NCBI GenBank assembly: GCA_910588075.1
Contig: CAJUOS010000005.1
Coordinates: 3,683 to 67,682 of the forward strand
Length of the DNA: 64,000 nucleotides
Reading direction: 5' to 3'
DNA from: an uncultured Erysipelotrichaceae bacterium
GTDB lineage: Bacteria > Bacillota_I > Bacilli_A > Erysipelotrichales > Coprobacillaceae
The notes beneath the pieces were generated by a model that saw nothing but the letters and a program-made list of their open reading frames with translations, was not told the DNA's origin and made no database searches. The number at the start of each line of letters is the position of its first letter. Position 1 is the first letter of the stretch. Position numbers and translations under genes: made by a program. This document shows, in pieces, positions 8,366-17,552 of this stretch.

Positions 8366-8406
8366 TATAAAAAAAGATGAACAATGTATTTACAAAGTCA
8401 TCTTTT
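8366..8406 (-). terminator. First terminator downstream of glgP
   Basis: AAAGATGA and TCATCTTT arms enclose a loop of about 18 bases and are followed on the minus strand by a run of seven T residues. It lies 27 bases past the glgP stop. Confidence 0.75.
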
Positions 8407-8432
8407 CCTTTTATTTATATATCAAGTAATAC

Positions 8433-10829
8433 TTATCTTTTCACTCTATCTAATTTCCAAATATCAGCAACATAATCTTCAATAGTACGATCAGAAGAGA
8501 AATATCCTGATTGAGCAATATTAACTAGGCACATTCTTGCCCAACGTTGTTTATCTTGATAAAGCTCATTAACTTTTTCTTGAGCAGCAACATATGCTTC
8601 AAAATCAGCAAATAAGAAATATTCATCATTTCTATTCATTAATTCATCAAAAATCATTCTAAATTCTTCTCTTGATTCATGGAAACTTCCATCAACTAAT
8701 GAATCAACAACACGTTTAATCTTTGGATTATTGTTATAATAATCCCAAGCATTATATTGGCCATGTTGTCTTAAATTATTCACTTCATTATCTTTTAAAC
8801 CAAAGATAATAACATTATCATCGCCAACACGTTCAGCTATCTCAACATTAGCTCCATCTAATGTTCCAACTGTTACAGCCCCATTCATCATGAATTTCAT
8901 ATTTCCTGTACCACTTGCTTCTTTTCCAGCTGTTGATATTTGTTCTGAAACATCTGCAGCAGGCATAATTTTTTCTGCAATTGTTACACCATAATTTTCA
9001 ATGAACACAACTTTTAAATATTCATTTGTTTCTAGATCATTATTAACAATATCTGCAACACTGTTAATTAACTTAATGACTTTCTTTGCAAAATAATATG
9101 CTGGTGCAGCCTTTGCTCCAAAAATAAATGTTCTTGGTTGAATTCTAAACTCAGAGTTTGTTTTCATTTCTTGATATAAGTAAATAACATGCATAATATT
9201 TAATAATTGACGTTTATAAGCATGCAATCTTTTCACTTGAATATCGAAAATACTATTTGGATTTACTACAATTCCATTATGATCTAAGATGTAGTCAGCT
9301 AATATCTGTTTTCTTTGTTGTTTGATATTCAAGAATTTACCTTGAACTATTGAATCATTAGCATAATCCATTAATTTTTCTAATTGTTCAGGGTGTTTAA
9401 TCCAGTCATTTCCAATTGTTTCATTAATCAATGCAGATAATTCTGGATTTGAATATGCTAACCATCTTCTATGAGTAATACCATTTGTTTTGTTATTAAA
9501 TTTATTAGGATATAAGAAATTAAAATCTTTCATTTCTTGTTCCATTAAAATTTGTGTATGAAGTCTTGCAACTCCATTAACACTGAAACTTCCAGCAATT
9601 GCTAAATGAGCCATATGAACTTGGCCATCTTTAATAATCATAACTCTATTTAATAAATCTTCATCATGATCACTTGCGTTTTTAACATATCCAATAAATC
9701 TTCTATTGATTTCTTCAATAATTTGATAAATTCTTGGTAACAATGATTGCATTGTAGATACAGGCCATTTTTCTAAAGCTTCAGATAAAATAGTGTGATT
9801 TGTATATGCACATGTATTCTTTGTAATATGCCAAGCATCATCCCATTCTAAATTATATTCATCAATTAAAATTCTCATTAATTCTGGTATAACTAAGACT
9901 GGATGTGTATCATTTAATTGAATGACATTTTTTTCATGAAAATTATTTAAAGATGGATAAACTCTCAAATGCGCTCTAACAATCGAACGTACTCCAGCAG
10001 CAACAAAGAAATATTGTTGTTTTAAACGTAATGTTCTTCCTGCAAGTGTAGAATCATCAGGATACAAGTTTTGACAAATATCACGAACTTCTTGTGCATA
10101 TTGTCTAAAGTCTTTATTAGATGGAATGTTATCACTTGGTTCTGCATGCCATAAGCGTAATGTGTTTGTAACTGTTGTATCATTTCCAACAACTGGCATA
10201 TCATATGGTACAGCACGGATACATTCAGCATCAACATGATCCCATTTTCCTGTTTCTTCATTCCAAACTGTATGTCCCCAAAACTTAACATCGACAGCAT
10301 GCTTTGGTTTTCTAACTTCCCACATATTTCCTAATTTTAACCATTGATCAGGAACTTCAACTTGATAACCATTTTCAATTTTTTGTTTAAATAAACCATA
10401 TTCATAACGAATAGTATGTCCAAATGCAGGATAAGAAAGTGATGCTAAAGAATCCATGAAGCATGCTGCTAATCTTCCTAATCCACCATTTCCAAGTCCA
10501 GCATCAGACTCTAATTCTTCTAAGTCATGAATATTAATTCCATATTCTGCAAGACCTTCTTTAGCAATCTCATAAATTCCTAAATTCATCATATTATTTA
10601 CTAATAAACGTCCAATTAAAAATTCCATAGAAAAATAATGAACTTGTTTTTGATAATTTGTTTTTGTAACCATTTTTGTCATGGCCCAATTCACTGAGGC
10701 ATAGTCTCTTACCATAGATTCAAGAACCATAAACTTTTCAGTCATATGTGATTCTTCTACTGTTCTACCATATGACTCAATAATTCTTTTTGAAAATTCA
10801 TATTTAAATTCTTCTTTTGTTTTAAACAT
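8433..10829 (-). CDS. glgP: Glycogen/maltodextrin phosphorylase
   Basis: Releases glucose-1-phosphate from the non-reducing ends of alpha-1,4-glucan using phosphate and PLP. The 798-residue length is typical. Visible are GNGGLGRLAACFMDSLA near residue 112, the MEFLIGRLL block near residue 68, and the PLP-lysine signature EASGTGNMKFMMNGA near 650, followed by TLDGANVEI. The start is an ATG behind AGGGGG. It follows glgB by 17 bases in a two-gene operon with branching enzyme; pullulanase is encoded 6 kb away on the same strand. It is probably cytoplasmic. The two tandem terminators behind it insulate the next operon. Whether the natural substrate is glycogen or imported maltodextrin is not decided by the sequence. 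Confidence 0.97.
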   Translation of the reverse strand: MFKTKEEFKYEFSKRIIESYGRTVEESHMTEKFMVLESMVRDYASVNWAMTKMVTKTNYQKQVHYFSMEFLIGRLLVNNMMNLGIYEIAKEGLAEYGINIHDLEELESDAGLGNGGLGRLAACFMDSLASLSYPAFGHTIRYEYGLFKQKIENGYQVEVPDQWLKLGNMWEVRKPKHAVDVKFWGHTVWNEETGKWDHVDAECIRAVPYDMPVVGNDTTVTNTLRLWHAEPSDNIPSNKDFRQYAQEVRDICQNLYPDDSTLAGRTLRLKQQYFFVAAGVRSIVRAHLRVYPSLNNFHEKNVIQLNDTHPVLVIPELMRILIDEYNLEWDDAWHITKNTCAYTNHTILSEALEKWPVSTMQSLLPRIYQIIEEINRRFIGYVKNASDHDEDLLNRVMIIKDGQVHMAHLAIAGSFSVNGVARLHTQILMEQEMKDFNFLYPNKFNNKTNGITHRRWLAYSNPELSALINETIGNDWIKHPEQLEKLMDYANDSIVQGKFLNIKQQRKQILADYILDHNGIVVNPNSIFDIQVKRLHAYKRQLLNIMHVIYLYQEMKTNSEFRIQPRTFIFGAKAAPAYYFAKKVIKLINSVADIVNNDLETNEYLKVVFIENYGVTIAEKIMPAADVSEQISTAGKEASGTGNMKFMMNGAVTVGTLDGANVEIAERVGDDNVIIFGLKDNEVNNLRQHGQYNAWDYYNNNPKIKRVVDSLVDGSFHESREEFRMIFDELMNRNDEYFLFADFEAYVAAQEKVNELYQDKQRWARMCLVNIAQSGYFSSDRTIEDYVADIWKLDRVKR

Positions 10830-10846
10830 AATATTCTATATTCCCC

Positions 10847-12718
10847 CTATTTGCCTTTTAACATGAATATCATACCTGAGAATGGCGCAATGTCAACTAA
10901 AATTGAATTTTCTTTGCCTAAACACGCTACTTTTTGTGATTTTATTGCTCTTTTATTTACAAAATTGCTTCCAGTATAATAGTCAGTATCTGTATTCATA
11001 ATTTCCTTATATGTTCCAGCAACTGGAACTGGTATACGATAACCTTTATGCGTATTTCCAACAAAATTCATAACACAAACCAATAAATCTCCATCAGGTG
11101 CTTTTCTTGCATAAGCAAAAACACTTTGATTATAATCATCTACAACTAACCATTCAAACCCTTCTGGATAATAATCATATTGATATAATGCAGGATGCTT
11201 CAATACCAAATGATTTAAATCTCTAAAGTATCTATGGAATGAATCATGTTGTGGATATTTTAATAATACCCAACCTAAAGCCTTTTTTTCATCCCATTCT
11301 TTATATTCTGCCAATTCATTTCCCATAAAATTCAATTTTTTTCCAGGATGTGTCATCATATAAAGATATAAAGCCTTACATTGTGCAAATTTTTGATCAT
11401 TATTTCCCCACATTTTATCTAAAATTGTGCCTTTACTATGAACAACTTCATCATGTGAGAATGGTAAAATATAGTTTTCTCTATAAAAATACATCATTGA
11501 AAATGTTAACTTATTATGTGTATCTGGATATTGTCTATAAATTGGATCTTTTTTAAAATAGGCAAGAGTATCATTCATCCATCCTAAATCCCATTTATAG
11601 TCAAAACCTAGTCCTCCAGCATGTGGTGCTTTTGTAACATTTGGATAATCTGTTGAATCTTCAGCAATAAGCATAACTCCAGGATATAATCCATTCATAT
11701 GTGAATTCATACGTTTCATGAATTCAATAGCCCCATCATTTATACCTCTTTCTTTATTTCCTTTCCAATAAATAAGATTACTAATTGCATCAAATCTAAT
11801 TCCATCTATATGAAAATATTCAGCCCAAAAATGAACAGCAGACATTAAGAAACTTCTTACTTCTTCTCGTCCCAAATCAAAATAACAACTATCCCATTCT
11901 GTATATCTTAAATTGATATCTGGGTACTCATAAACAAACCCTCCATCAAATTGATATAATCCATGTCCATCTTTAACAAAATGTGCAGGCACAAAATCCA
12001 TAATGACACCAATATTATTTTTATGGCAAGCATTAATAAATGCCATTAATTGTTTTGGGTGTCCATAGCGACTTGTAGCACTATAATAACCTGTTGGCTG
12101 ATATCCCCATGATCCATCAAATGGAAACTCATTCAAAGGCATCAATTCTATATGTGAATAACCATTTTCAACCACATATGGGATGATTTGATCAATCATT
12201 TCTTCATAACTATAGAATTCTCCATCTTCTTCATCAGTAAAGTCTTTTTTCATTTTCCATGAACCAATATTAGCTTCATAAATATTAAGAACTCTATCAA
12301 AGTTTTTTGTACGTTTATTTAACCATCTTTTATCTGCCCATCTATAACCATTAATATTAAATACTTTTGAGGCTGTTCCTGGACGTAGTTCACTAAAAAA
12401 AGCATAAGGGTCAGCTCTATCTACTAATGATCCATTAGGTGTTTCAATACGATATTTATATGTATCATATTGTTTCATTTTAGGAATAAATAATGTATAT
12501 ATCCCTCCATCAGTATATTTTTCCATATAATGATTTTCACCATTCCACTGATTAAAATCCCCAACAACTTGTACACTCTTTGCATTAGGAGCATAAACAG
12601 TAAAGCGAACACCCTTTTGTTTATCTACAGTTTCAATATGTGCTCCAAATACTTTATAAACCTGTAAACAGTTACCTTCATGAAATAACTGAATTAAAAA
12701 ATTATCTAATTGTGCCAT
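10847..12718 (-). CDS. glgB: 1,4-alpha-glucan (glycogen) branching enzyme
   Basis: Introduces alpha-1,6 branches into glycogen by transglycosylation. The 623-residue protein has an N-terminal CBM48 domain (about 30-125, with YAPNAKSVQVVGDFNQWNG) and a GH13 domain with DFVPAHF (241-247), GIRFDAISN (nucleophile D310), the acid/base E353 in AEDST and FSHDEVVHSKG (H422, D423). I chose the ATG at 12718, directly behind AAGGGG; an upstream in-frame start would add 15 residues without a ribosome binding site. It heads the glgB-glgP pair. No glgC or glgA is in this window, so ADP-glucose synthesis and glucan elongation must be encoded elsewhere if glycogen is made. A TATAAT-like -10 lies at 12743-12748. 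Confidence 0.97.
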   Translation of the reverse strand: MAQLDNFLIQLFHEGNCLQVYKVFGAHIETVDKQKGVRFTVYAPNAKSVQVVGDFNQWNGENHYMEKYTDGGIYTLFIPKMKQYDTYKYRIETPNGSLVDRADPYAFFSELRPGTASKVFNINGYRWADKRWLNKRTKNFDRVLNIYEANIGSWKMKKDFTDEEDGEFYSYEEMIDQIIPYVVENGYSHIELMPLNEFPFDGSWGYQPTGYYSATSRYGHPKQLMAFINACHKNNIGVIMDFVPAHFVKDGHGLYQFDGGFVYEYPDINLRYTEWDSCYFDLGREEVRSFLMSAVHFWAEYFHIDGIRFDAISNLIYWKGNKERGINDGAIEFMKRMNSHMNGLYPGVMLIAEDSTDYPNVTKAPHAGGLGFDYKWDLGWMNDTLAYFKKDPIYRQYPDTHNKLTFSMMYFYRENYILPFSHDEVVHSKGTILDKMWGNNDQKFAQCKALYLYMMTHPGKKLNFMGNELAEYKEWDEKKALGWVLLKYPQHDSFHRYFRDLNHLVLKHPALYQYDYYPEGFEWLVVDDYNQSVFAYARKAPDGDLLVCVMNFVGNTHKGYRIPVPVAGTYKEIMNTDTDYYTGSNFVNKRAIKSQKVACLGKENSILVDIAPFSGMIFMLKGK

Positions 12719-12742
12719 AATTAAACCCCTTTCATATAGATT

Positions 12743-12748
12743 ATTATA
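12743..12748 (-). promoter_or_regulatory. Candidate -10 of the glgBP operon
   Basis: TATAAT on the minus strand, 25 bases before the chosen glgB start, preceded directly by TG. No clear -35 is present at 16-18 bases, so support is moderate only. Confidence 0.4.
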
Positions 12749-12804
12749 CATGATTTCATACAAAAATGCATTATATTCATAATCAATGATAAAATCTTAT
12801 TTCT

Positions 12805-13791
12805 CTATTTAATAATGACTTCCTTAATATCTTTTAAGATTATAGAGTATGTTCCATCTTCTTCTTTTCTTTTTTCTAAATGACTTCCTTGTAAATATTC
12901 ATCAATAGGCAAACTAACTTCAATCTCATCATCTAAAACCAATTTACACATATCCATAGATGTTGTTGAAATACTTTGAATTTTATCTTCTTCACTAATC
13001 CCTAAATCTTTCAACATCAATTCACTCTCTTCTTGTGCTTGATAATCTTTTTCCAACACCTTTTTAACAATTTCTAAAGGTTTAACTGGTTGATGAGTTT
13101 CTATTTTTTCATTAATTTCTTGTTTCATTAATGGTAAAGCTTTTCCATCATTAACATTATATATATCATCCATTTTTCTTATCACTTTTTTCATTGTATT
13201 AAACTTCTGCTTATCTGTTAATTGTTCTTCACCTTTAATCCATTGTGGATTTAAATAATAATCATTCTTTCCATCTATCATATATTTTTTTTCAATTAAA
13301 TATAATTGCTTTGTATCCATATTTATAATAATAGCTTCATCTACTGTTGCTCCTGCAGTTGGTAAAACTTGTTGTTTAGTAATACGTACAATCCCTTCTT
13401 CTACTATACTCATTGGTATTGTACGATAATTTAGTTTTAAAATAACAATGTGTTTTTCTCCATCTTTAATGCAATCAACAAACAAAACATTACAATTAGG
13501 CATTTCTTCAATGACAGCTCCTAATTGATATAATTGATCAGTTAAATCATGTGCTTGTTTCATAAAATTATCTTCATTCTCTAACATTTTTTCACTTCTT
13601 AACATCAATTCATGCATTGAACCAACTGTCAACTCTTTCATTGTTGGAGATTTTAAAGCTTTTTCTAACTTCTTATGATAATAGTCTATTGTTGTTTCAT
13701 TTAAGTCTACAAATGCTGTAGAATGAAATATTTTTCTATGTTCAAAATCTAACATATGCATAAGTATTTTATTAATAATTATTGTATTCAT
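12805..13791 (-). CDS. Nucleoid-associated protein (NdpA/YejK-like, NA37 family)
   Basis: A 328-residue cytoplasmic protein that resembles the nucleoid-associated NdpA/YejK family (PF04245): it starts with a short INKILMHMLDFEHRKIF segment like the family's IxxxIxHxLD opening, and has a mid-protein ATVDEAIIINMDTKQLYLIEKKY stretch. In gammaproteobacteria these proteins bind DNA; in Bacillota the role is little known. The start is an ATG behind GGGTGA. The gene is upstream of glgB on the same strand, but 87 bases separate them and glgB has its own -10 candidate, so they may not share a transcript. It is divergent from yaaA. Family assignment is from recalled sequence pattern, without alignment. 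Confidence 0.7.
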   Translation of the reverse strand: MNTIIINKILMHMLDFEHRKIFHSTAFVDLNETTIDYYHKKLEKALKSPTMKELTVGSMHELMLRSEKMLENEDNFMKQAHDLTDQLYQLGAVIEEMPNCNVLFVDCIKDGEKHIVILKLNYRTIPMSIVEEGIVRITKQQVLPTAGATVDEAIIINMDTKQLYLIEKKYMIDGKNDYYLNPQWIKGEEQLTDKQKFNTMKKVIRKMDDIYNVNDGKALPLMKQEINEKIETHQPVKPLEIVKKVLEKDYQAQEESELMLKDLGISEEDKIQSISTTSMDMCKLVLDDEIEVSLPIDEYLQGSHLEKRKEEDGTYSIILKDIKEVIIK

Positions 13792-13848
13792 CTTTCTTCA
13801 CCCGTTCAAGATTATATCATATTTCTTTCATCAAATTAAGAAATACTT

Positions 13849-13854
13849 TATAAT
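13849..13854 (+). promoter_or_regulatory. Candidate -10 of yaaA
   Basis: TATAAT 20 bases before the yaaA ATG. The matching -35 is weak (TTTCAT region), so this is a partial promoter call. Confidence 0.4.
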
Positions 13855-13873
13855 CTTAAATGAGGTGATTTAT

Positions 13874-14578
13874 ATGAAAGTGATTATCGCTCCTAGTAAA
13901 ACTATGAAATATCAAAAAAGTAATTTTGAATGTACTCCTTTACTGCATCCTAACGAAACAAATTATTTACATTCTATACTTATGAACTACAATGATGAAA
14001 AATTATGTGAATTAATGAAAATATCATATAAACAAGCTCTTAAAGTCTATGATTATTTTCATCAAGAATATCCTATTCACCCTGCCTTGTCTTTATATCA
14101 AGGCACAGTATTTAAACAACTTCATTTAGAAATGTATGAGGAGCATTCACATTATCTTAATCAACATTTTAATATTTTATCTGCATATTATGGTATCTTA
14201 AAATATAATACTGGAATTACTCCTTATCGCTTAGATATGACTATGAAACCTGATCATATTAATCTTTATGAGTATTGGTATACTCCTATTTATCAATATT
14301 TTGAAAATGAAGATTTGATTATTTCTTTAGCATCTCAAGAGTTTACTTCTATGATTCATCATCCACATCTTTATTTTATTGATTTTATAGAAATGAAAAA
14401 TGATAAGATAAGAAGAAATGCTATGATTATTAAAAAAGCCAGAGGGAAAATGCTTAATCAAATGATTTTAAAAGAAATAACAACTTTAGATGAAATTAAA
14501 AATCTTAACATTAGTGGTTTTATATATGATAATACTTTAAGTTCTAATCAAACTCTTACATTTGTAAAAAAAGAATAG
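13874..14578 (+). CDS. yaaA: YaaA family peroxide-stress protein (UPF0246)
   Basis: A 234-residue member of the YaaA family; the E. coli protein lowers free iron and protects DNA during hydrogen peroxide stress. Family blocks visible are MKVIIAPSKTM at the start, ALSLYQGTVFKQL near residue 75, LNQHFNILSAYYGILK near 100 and GITPYRLDM near 118. The ATG at 13874 follows GAGGTGA at good spacing; a GTG three codons upstream is part of that ribosome binding site. The C-terminal half is a little shorter and less conserved than in E. coli (about 258 residues). It is a single gene, divergent from the nucleoid-associated protein gene, and ends in a hairpin shared with the convergent nuclease gene. Confidence 0.85.
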   Translation: MKVIIAPSKTMKYQKSNFECTPLLHPNETNYLHSILMNYNDEKLCELMKISYKQALKVYDYFHQEYPIHPALSLYQGTVFKQLHLEMYEEHSHYLNQHFNILSAYYGILKYNTGITPYRLDMTMKPDHINLYEYWYTPIYQYFENEDLIISLASQEFTSMIHHPHLYFIDFIEMKNDKIRRNAMIIKKARGKMLNQMILKEITTLDEIKNLNISGFIYDNTLSSNQTLTFVKKE

Positions 14579-14600
14579 AAAAGTTAAATTTTCTATTCTT
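14571..14600. terminator. Shared hairpin between yaaA and the Rpn-type nuclease
   Basis: A perfect 12-bp stem, AAGAATAGAAAA (14571-14582) with TTTTCTATTCTT (14589-14600), six-base loop. The A-run before it gives a T-run on the minus strand, so it fits the nuclease gene best; it overlaps the 3' ends of both genes. Confidence 0.8.
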
Positions 14601-15504
14601 ACATAAGCTTTTTAAATTCTTCATAATCAACTTGATTAATAATGTTATATATTTTATCAAGTTGCTCATCTTTACATTTTTCAATCCATTGAGTCTCTTC
14701 AACATTATAAAAAATTTGAATAAGTTTTTTAGCATTTACTATTTTTTCTTCATGTTTTCCTTGGCTTATTCCCTGATTCATTCCCTCATCTTTAGCTCTT
14801 TGCATCTTTGCTGCAATAAGACTTCTTTCCCTCTCTATTTCGTACGCCCTTATAAAGTCCTCACTCTCTATAAACTCTTCATGCATCTTTACCACTTCCC
14901 TTACTATCTCATTCATCTCACTAAATCTATGTACCTCATTATAATAAAACAAATAATTCAGTTGTTCCATCACTCCTAACTCTCTTTCCATTTCATACTC
15001 CTCCTTCATTTTCTCTATCTGTAATATGATGGTCTTAACTCTATCTCCTTTGAAACTCCTATTCTCCTGCTCATCTGCTTTTCTGATATCATGTCTATAT
15101 CTCTTCAACCCTTCTATTTCTCTTCCTGTATAAAGAATCAACTGGTAAACTGGTTTGATATTTTGCAGTTGTTTTCCTTTCTTCTCCTGTATATCTACTA
15201 GCCTTTCTCCATATCTCATGAATCTAATCTGATCTTCCTCTTCTATGGGATTATTTTGCATCTCAAAATTATAGTATCTTCCTTTATTATCCTTTACAAC
15301 AATATCCATAATTAACTTTTTGCCATCATAAGATGAATGATATGTTTCACCATTCTCTATGGTTGTATAGACAATAGAATTATCTTGAGAAATATACCGA
15401 CAAAGAAATAACCTTAAATTCTTATTATTGATAAGAAGATAATGAAAAAAATAATCATAACGATACAAAAGCATAAATGATTGAATGTGTTGATTGATAT
15501 TCAT
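14599..15504 (-). CDS. Rpn-type PD-(D/E)XK nuclease family protein
   Basis: A 301-residue protein of the Rpn / PD-(D/E)XK nuclease family transposase group (PF12784). The nuclease core is visible as IMDIVVKDNKGRYYNFEMQ (residues about 65-83), which supplies the Asp and the ExQ-type pair, followed by RFMRYGERL. The C-terminal third is helical, acidic and basic by turns, with QGISQGKHEEK, as usual for the family. These proteins occur in many copies in gut Bacillota, and RpnA of E. coli is a DNase that promotes recombination. It is a lone gene with AAGGAGG before its ATG and no inverted repeats around it, so it is not part of a visible transposon. Its codon usage contains more CTC/TCC than neighbours, a mild hint of transfer. 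Confidence 0.8.
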   Translation of the reverse strand: MNINQHIQSFMLLYRYDYFFHYLLINNKNLRLFLCRYISQDNSIVYTTIENGETYHSSYDGKKLIMDIVVKDNKGRYYNFEMQNNPIEEEDQIRFMRYGERLVDIQEKKGKQLQNIKPVYQLILYTGREIEGLKRYRHDIRKADEQENRSFKGDRVKTIILQIEKMKEEYEMERELGVMEQLNYLFYYNEVHRFSEMNEIVREVVKMHEEFIESEDFIRAYEIERERSLIAAKMQRAKDEGMNQGISQGKHEEKIVNAKKLIQIFYNVEETQWIEKCKDEQLDKIYNIINQVDYEEFKKLM

Positions 15505-15629
15505 AAAAAAACCTCCTTACTCATATATACAAGATAAATCAACACATTTCTTCAACAAAATAAATATTTATACATATATTATAACATTTGACTTTATATA
15601 TGCAAATAGCAAATATTAGCAATAAATAA

Positions 15630-15649
15630 AAAGACTCTATTGAGCCTTT
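15630..15649 (-). terminator. Terminator of the DJ-1/PfpI gene
   Basis: AAAGACTC (15630-15637) pairs with GAGCCTTT (15642-15649) including one G-U, with a TATT loop; the minus strand continues TTTTTATTTATT. It overlaps the gene's stop codon. Confidence 0.65.
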
Positions 15650-16185
15650 AAATAATGATATTGCATTCCTTTTATTATATCTTGAGAATCATAACCTAAT
15701 TTTTCTAAAATCGTATAAGCAAACTCTAAAGCAGCTGCTGGTCCTCTTCCTGTAATAATATTTTGATCAACACAAACAAGTGTATCTTGGTATAAACCAG
15801 AAACAATTTCATTTTCAAAACCAGGATAACATGTATACTTTTTACCTTTCACTATCCCTGTTTTTTCAAGTGAGATTGGTCCTGCACAAATAGCAGCAAT
15901 CCATTTCCCTTGACTATCAAAGTCTTTTAATAAATCACACACTCTTTGATCATCTCTTAACGAAGTTGCACCTGGTAATCCTCCTGGCAAAACAACCATA
16001 TCTGCTTGGTAAACACTCTCATCAAAAATCTTATCCATTTGAATTTTAATTTGATGTGAACTTGTAACAATATTCGAATCCATTCCAATCATTTCACATG
16101 GTATTTTTGCTCTTCTTAAAACATCCACAACACTTAATGCTTCTAATTCTTCAAATCCATCTTTAAATAAAACAACAACTTTCAT
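15637..16185 (-). CDS. DJ-1/PfpI family protein
   Basis: A 182-residue glutamine-amidotransferase-like protein of the DJ-1/ThiJ/PfpI family. The sequence shows the conserved early Glu in DGFEELEAL, the nucleophile Cys in AAICAGPISLEK (about residue 103) and the GRGPAAALEFAY block near the C-terminus, the pattern of YajL/DJ-1-type proteins. Family members are linked to carbonyl-stress defence (glyoxal or methylglyoxal) and cysteine-oxidation sensing; the exact role here is not given by the sequence. The ATG at 16185 has GGAG eight bases upstream; a TTG two codons earlier is less likely. Single gene, divergent from an AI-2E-family transporter gene. Confidence 0.9.
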   Translation of the reverse strand: MKVVVLFKDGFEELEALSVVDVLRRAKIPCEMIGMDSNIVTSSHQIKIQMDKIFDESVYQADMVVLPGGLPGATSLRDDQRVCDLLKDFDSQGKWIAAICAGPISLEKTGIVKGKKYTCYPGFENEIVSGLYQDTLVCVDQNIITGRGPAAALEFAYTILEKLGYDSQDIIKGMQYHYLKAQ

Positions 16186-16316
16186 AATCAAACTCCTTTC
16201 TCTTTCTATATTATATTGTTATTTAAACTTGGTCAAATAAAAATGCTTTTTAATTATGCTTGACTACACTTTAAAATACTTTTGTGGTATGATTATTAAA
16301 TAAAAGAGGTGGTTTC

Positions 16317-17525
16317 ATGATCGATAAAACACAAATCGTCAAAAACAATAAAACAATGCTTTATATTACTTATGCTATTGTATTAGCATTTATATTATTT
16401 AACTATAAAACTGTTCTCTCAACTGTTGCCTATATTTTATCTTTAGCTACACCTTTTTACATAGCTATTATTATTGCATTTATTTTAAATATTCCTATGA
16501 AAAAAATAGAGCAACTGTATAGTAAAAAATTAAAAAAGAAAGGTTTATTAAGAGGACTTTCTATTGCTACAACACTTATTTTAGCAATTATTATTCTTAT
16601 TCTATTTTTCTCATTTATTATTCCAAAATTAGGAGAAAGTATCACACTTATTATTAGTAATATTTTTAATTACTCAAATCGTTTAGTTACTATGATTAAT
16701 GATACTTTATTAAAATTTCATGTTAATTATGCTATTAATTATGAATCTATACAAGAAGCTCTTAATAATTTAGATTTAGCAAGCCTTCTATCTAGTAGTG
16801 GTAATTCTTTAGGAAGTGCTGGTATTAATTTACTTTCACAATCATTTGGAATTTTTGGTTTCTTTATTAATAGTATTACATCATTTATTATGTCTTTATA
16901 TTTATTAGCAAATAAAGAAACACATATCAAACAACTAAAAAAAATAGTTACTTTTATCTTTGGGTATAAAGAATCAGTTATAATTTTTGATATTGGTGCT
17001 GAAGCTAATCATTATTTTAATGGTTTTGTTTCTGGTCAACTATTAGAATGCTGCATCCTTGCTATATTAATGTATTCTGGTTTTAGATTAACTGGTATGC
17101 CATTTGCTGAATTACTTGCTATTATTATTGGTTTAGCAAGTCTTGTTCCAATGTTTGGTGGTTTTGTTGGGTTTGGTATAAGTTTTATTCTCATATTGGC
17201 TGTTGATCCTGCAAAAGCTATCATATTTGCATTATGCTTTGTTGTTATTCAACAATTTGAATCTAACCTTATTTATCCACGAGTTGTTGGTGGTGCAGTA
17301 GGAATATCTGGATTATATGTTTTATTAGCATTAATTGTTTTTGGAAATTTATTTGGTTTCTTTGGTCTACTTATTGCTGTTCCAAGTATGGCTCTTATTT
17401 ATGCTGTTGGTAGTCGTGTTATTAATATTGGATTATATCGCAAAAGAATTGAAATAACAGATAAATCTATTAAAAAGTTAGAAGATGTAGATGAGGATAC
17501 TCCTCATGTTTATCGTGGTATGTAA
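16317..17525 (+). CDS. AI-2E family transporter (first copy)
   Basis: A 402-residue integral membrane protein of the AI-2 exporter (AI-2E, PF01594) superfamily. It has about eight hydrophobic segments, a family FILNIPMKKIEQLY motif near residue 55, and the conserved C-terminal blocks VPMFGGFVGF and QQFESNLIYPRVVGGAVGISGLYVLLAL. The family includes sodium/proton antiporters and the E. coli AI-2 exporter TqsA, so substrate assignment is open. The ATG follows AGAGGTGG. It is a single gene with a perfect terminator. A second family member is encoded at 51540-52679; both keep the PxxGG and QQFExNLIYPxVVGGxxGxS blocks. Confidence 0.88.
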   Translation: MIDKTQIVKNNKTMLYITYAIVLAFILFNYKTVLSTVAYILSLATPFYIAIIIAFILNIPMKKIEQLYSKKLKKKGLLRGLSIATTLILAIIILILFFSFIIPKLGESITLIISNIFNYSNRLVTMINDTLLKFHVNYAINYESIQEALNNLDLASLLSSSGNSLGSAGINLLSQSFGIFGFFINSITSFIMSLYLLANKETHIKQLKKIVTFIFGYKESVIIFDIGAEANHYFNGFVSGQLLECCILAILMYSGFRLTGMPFAELLAIIIGLASLVPMFGGFVGFGISFILILAVDPAKAIIFALCFVVIQQFESNLIYPRVVGGAVGISGLYVLLALIVFGNLFGFFGLLIAVPSMALIYAVGSRVINIGLYRKRIEITDKSIKKLEDVDEDTPHVYRGM

Positions 17526-17552
17526 AAGACAGTTCATAATGAACTGTCTTTT
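17524..17552. terminator. Bidirectional terminator, AI-2E transporter and nitroreductase
   Basis: A 13-bp perfect stem, AAAAGACAGTTCA (17524-17536) with TGAACTGTCTTTT (17540-17552), three-base loop, T-rich on both exits. It overlaps the stop of the upstream gene and abuts that of the convergent one. Confidence 0.9.

Noticed and set aside
12719..12763. Longer N-terminus for GlgB
   Set aside because: The upstream start overlaps the predicted promoter and has no ribosome binding site; family length fits the shorter form.
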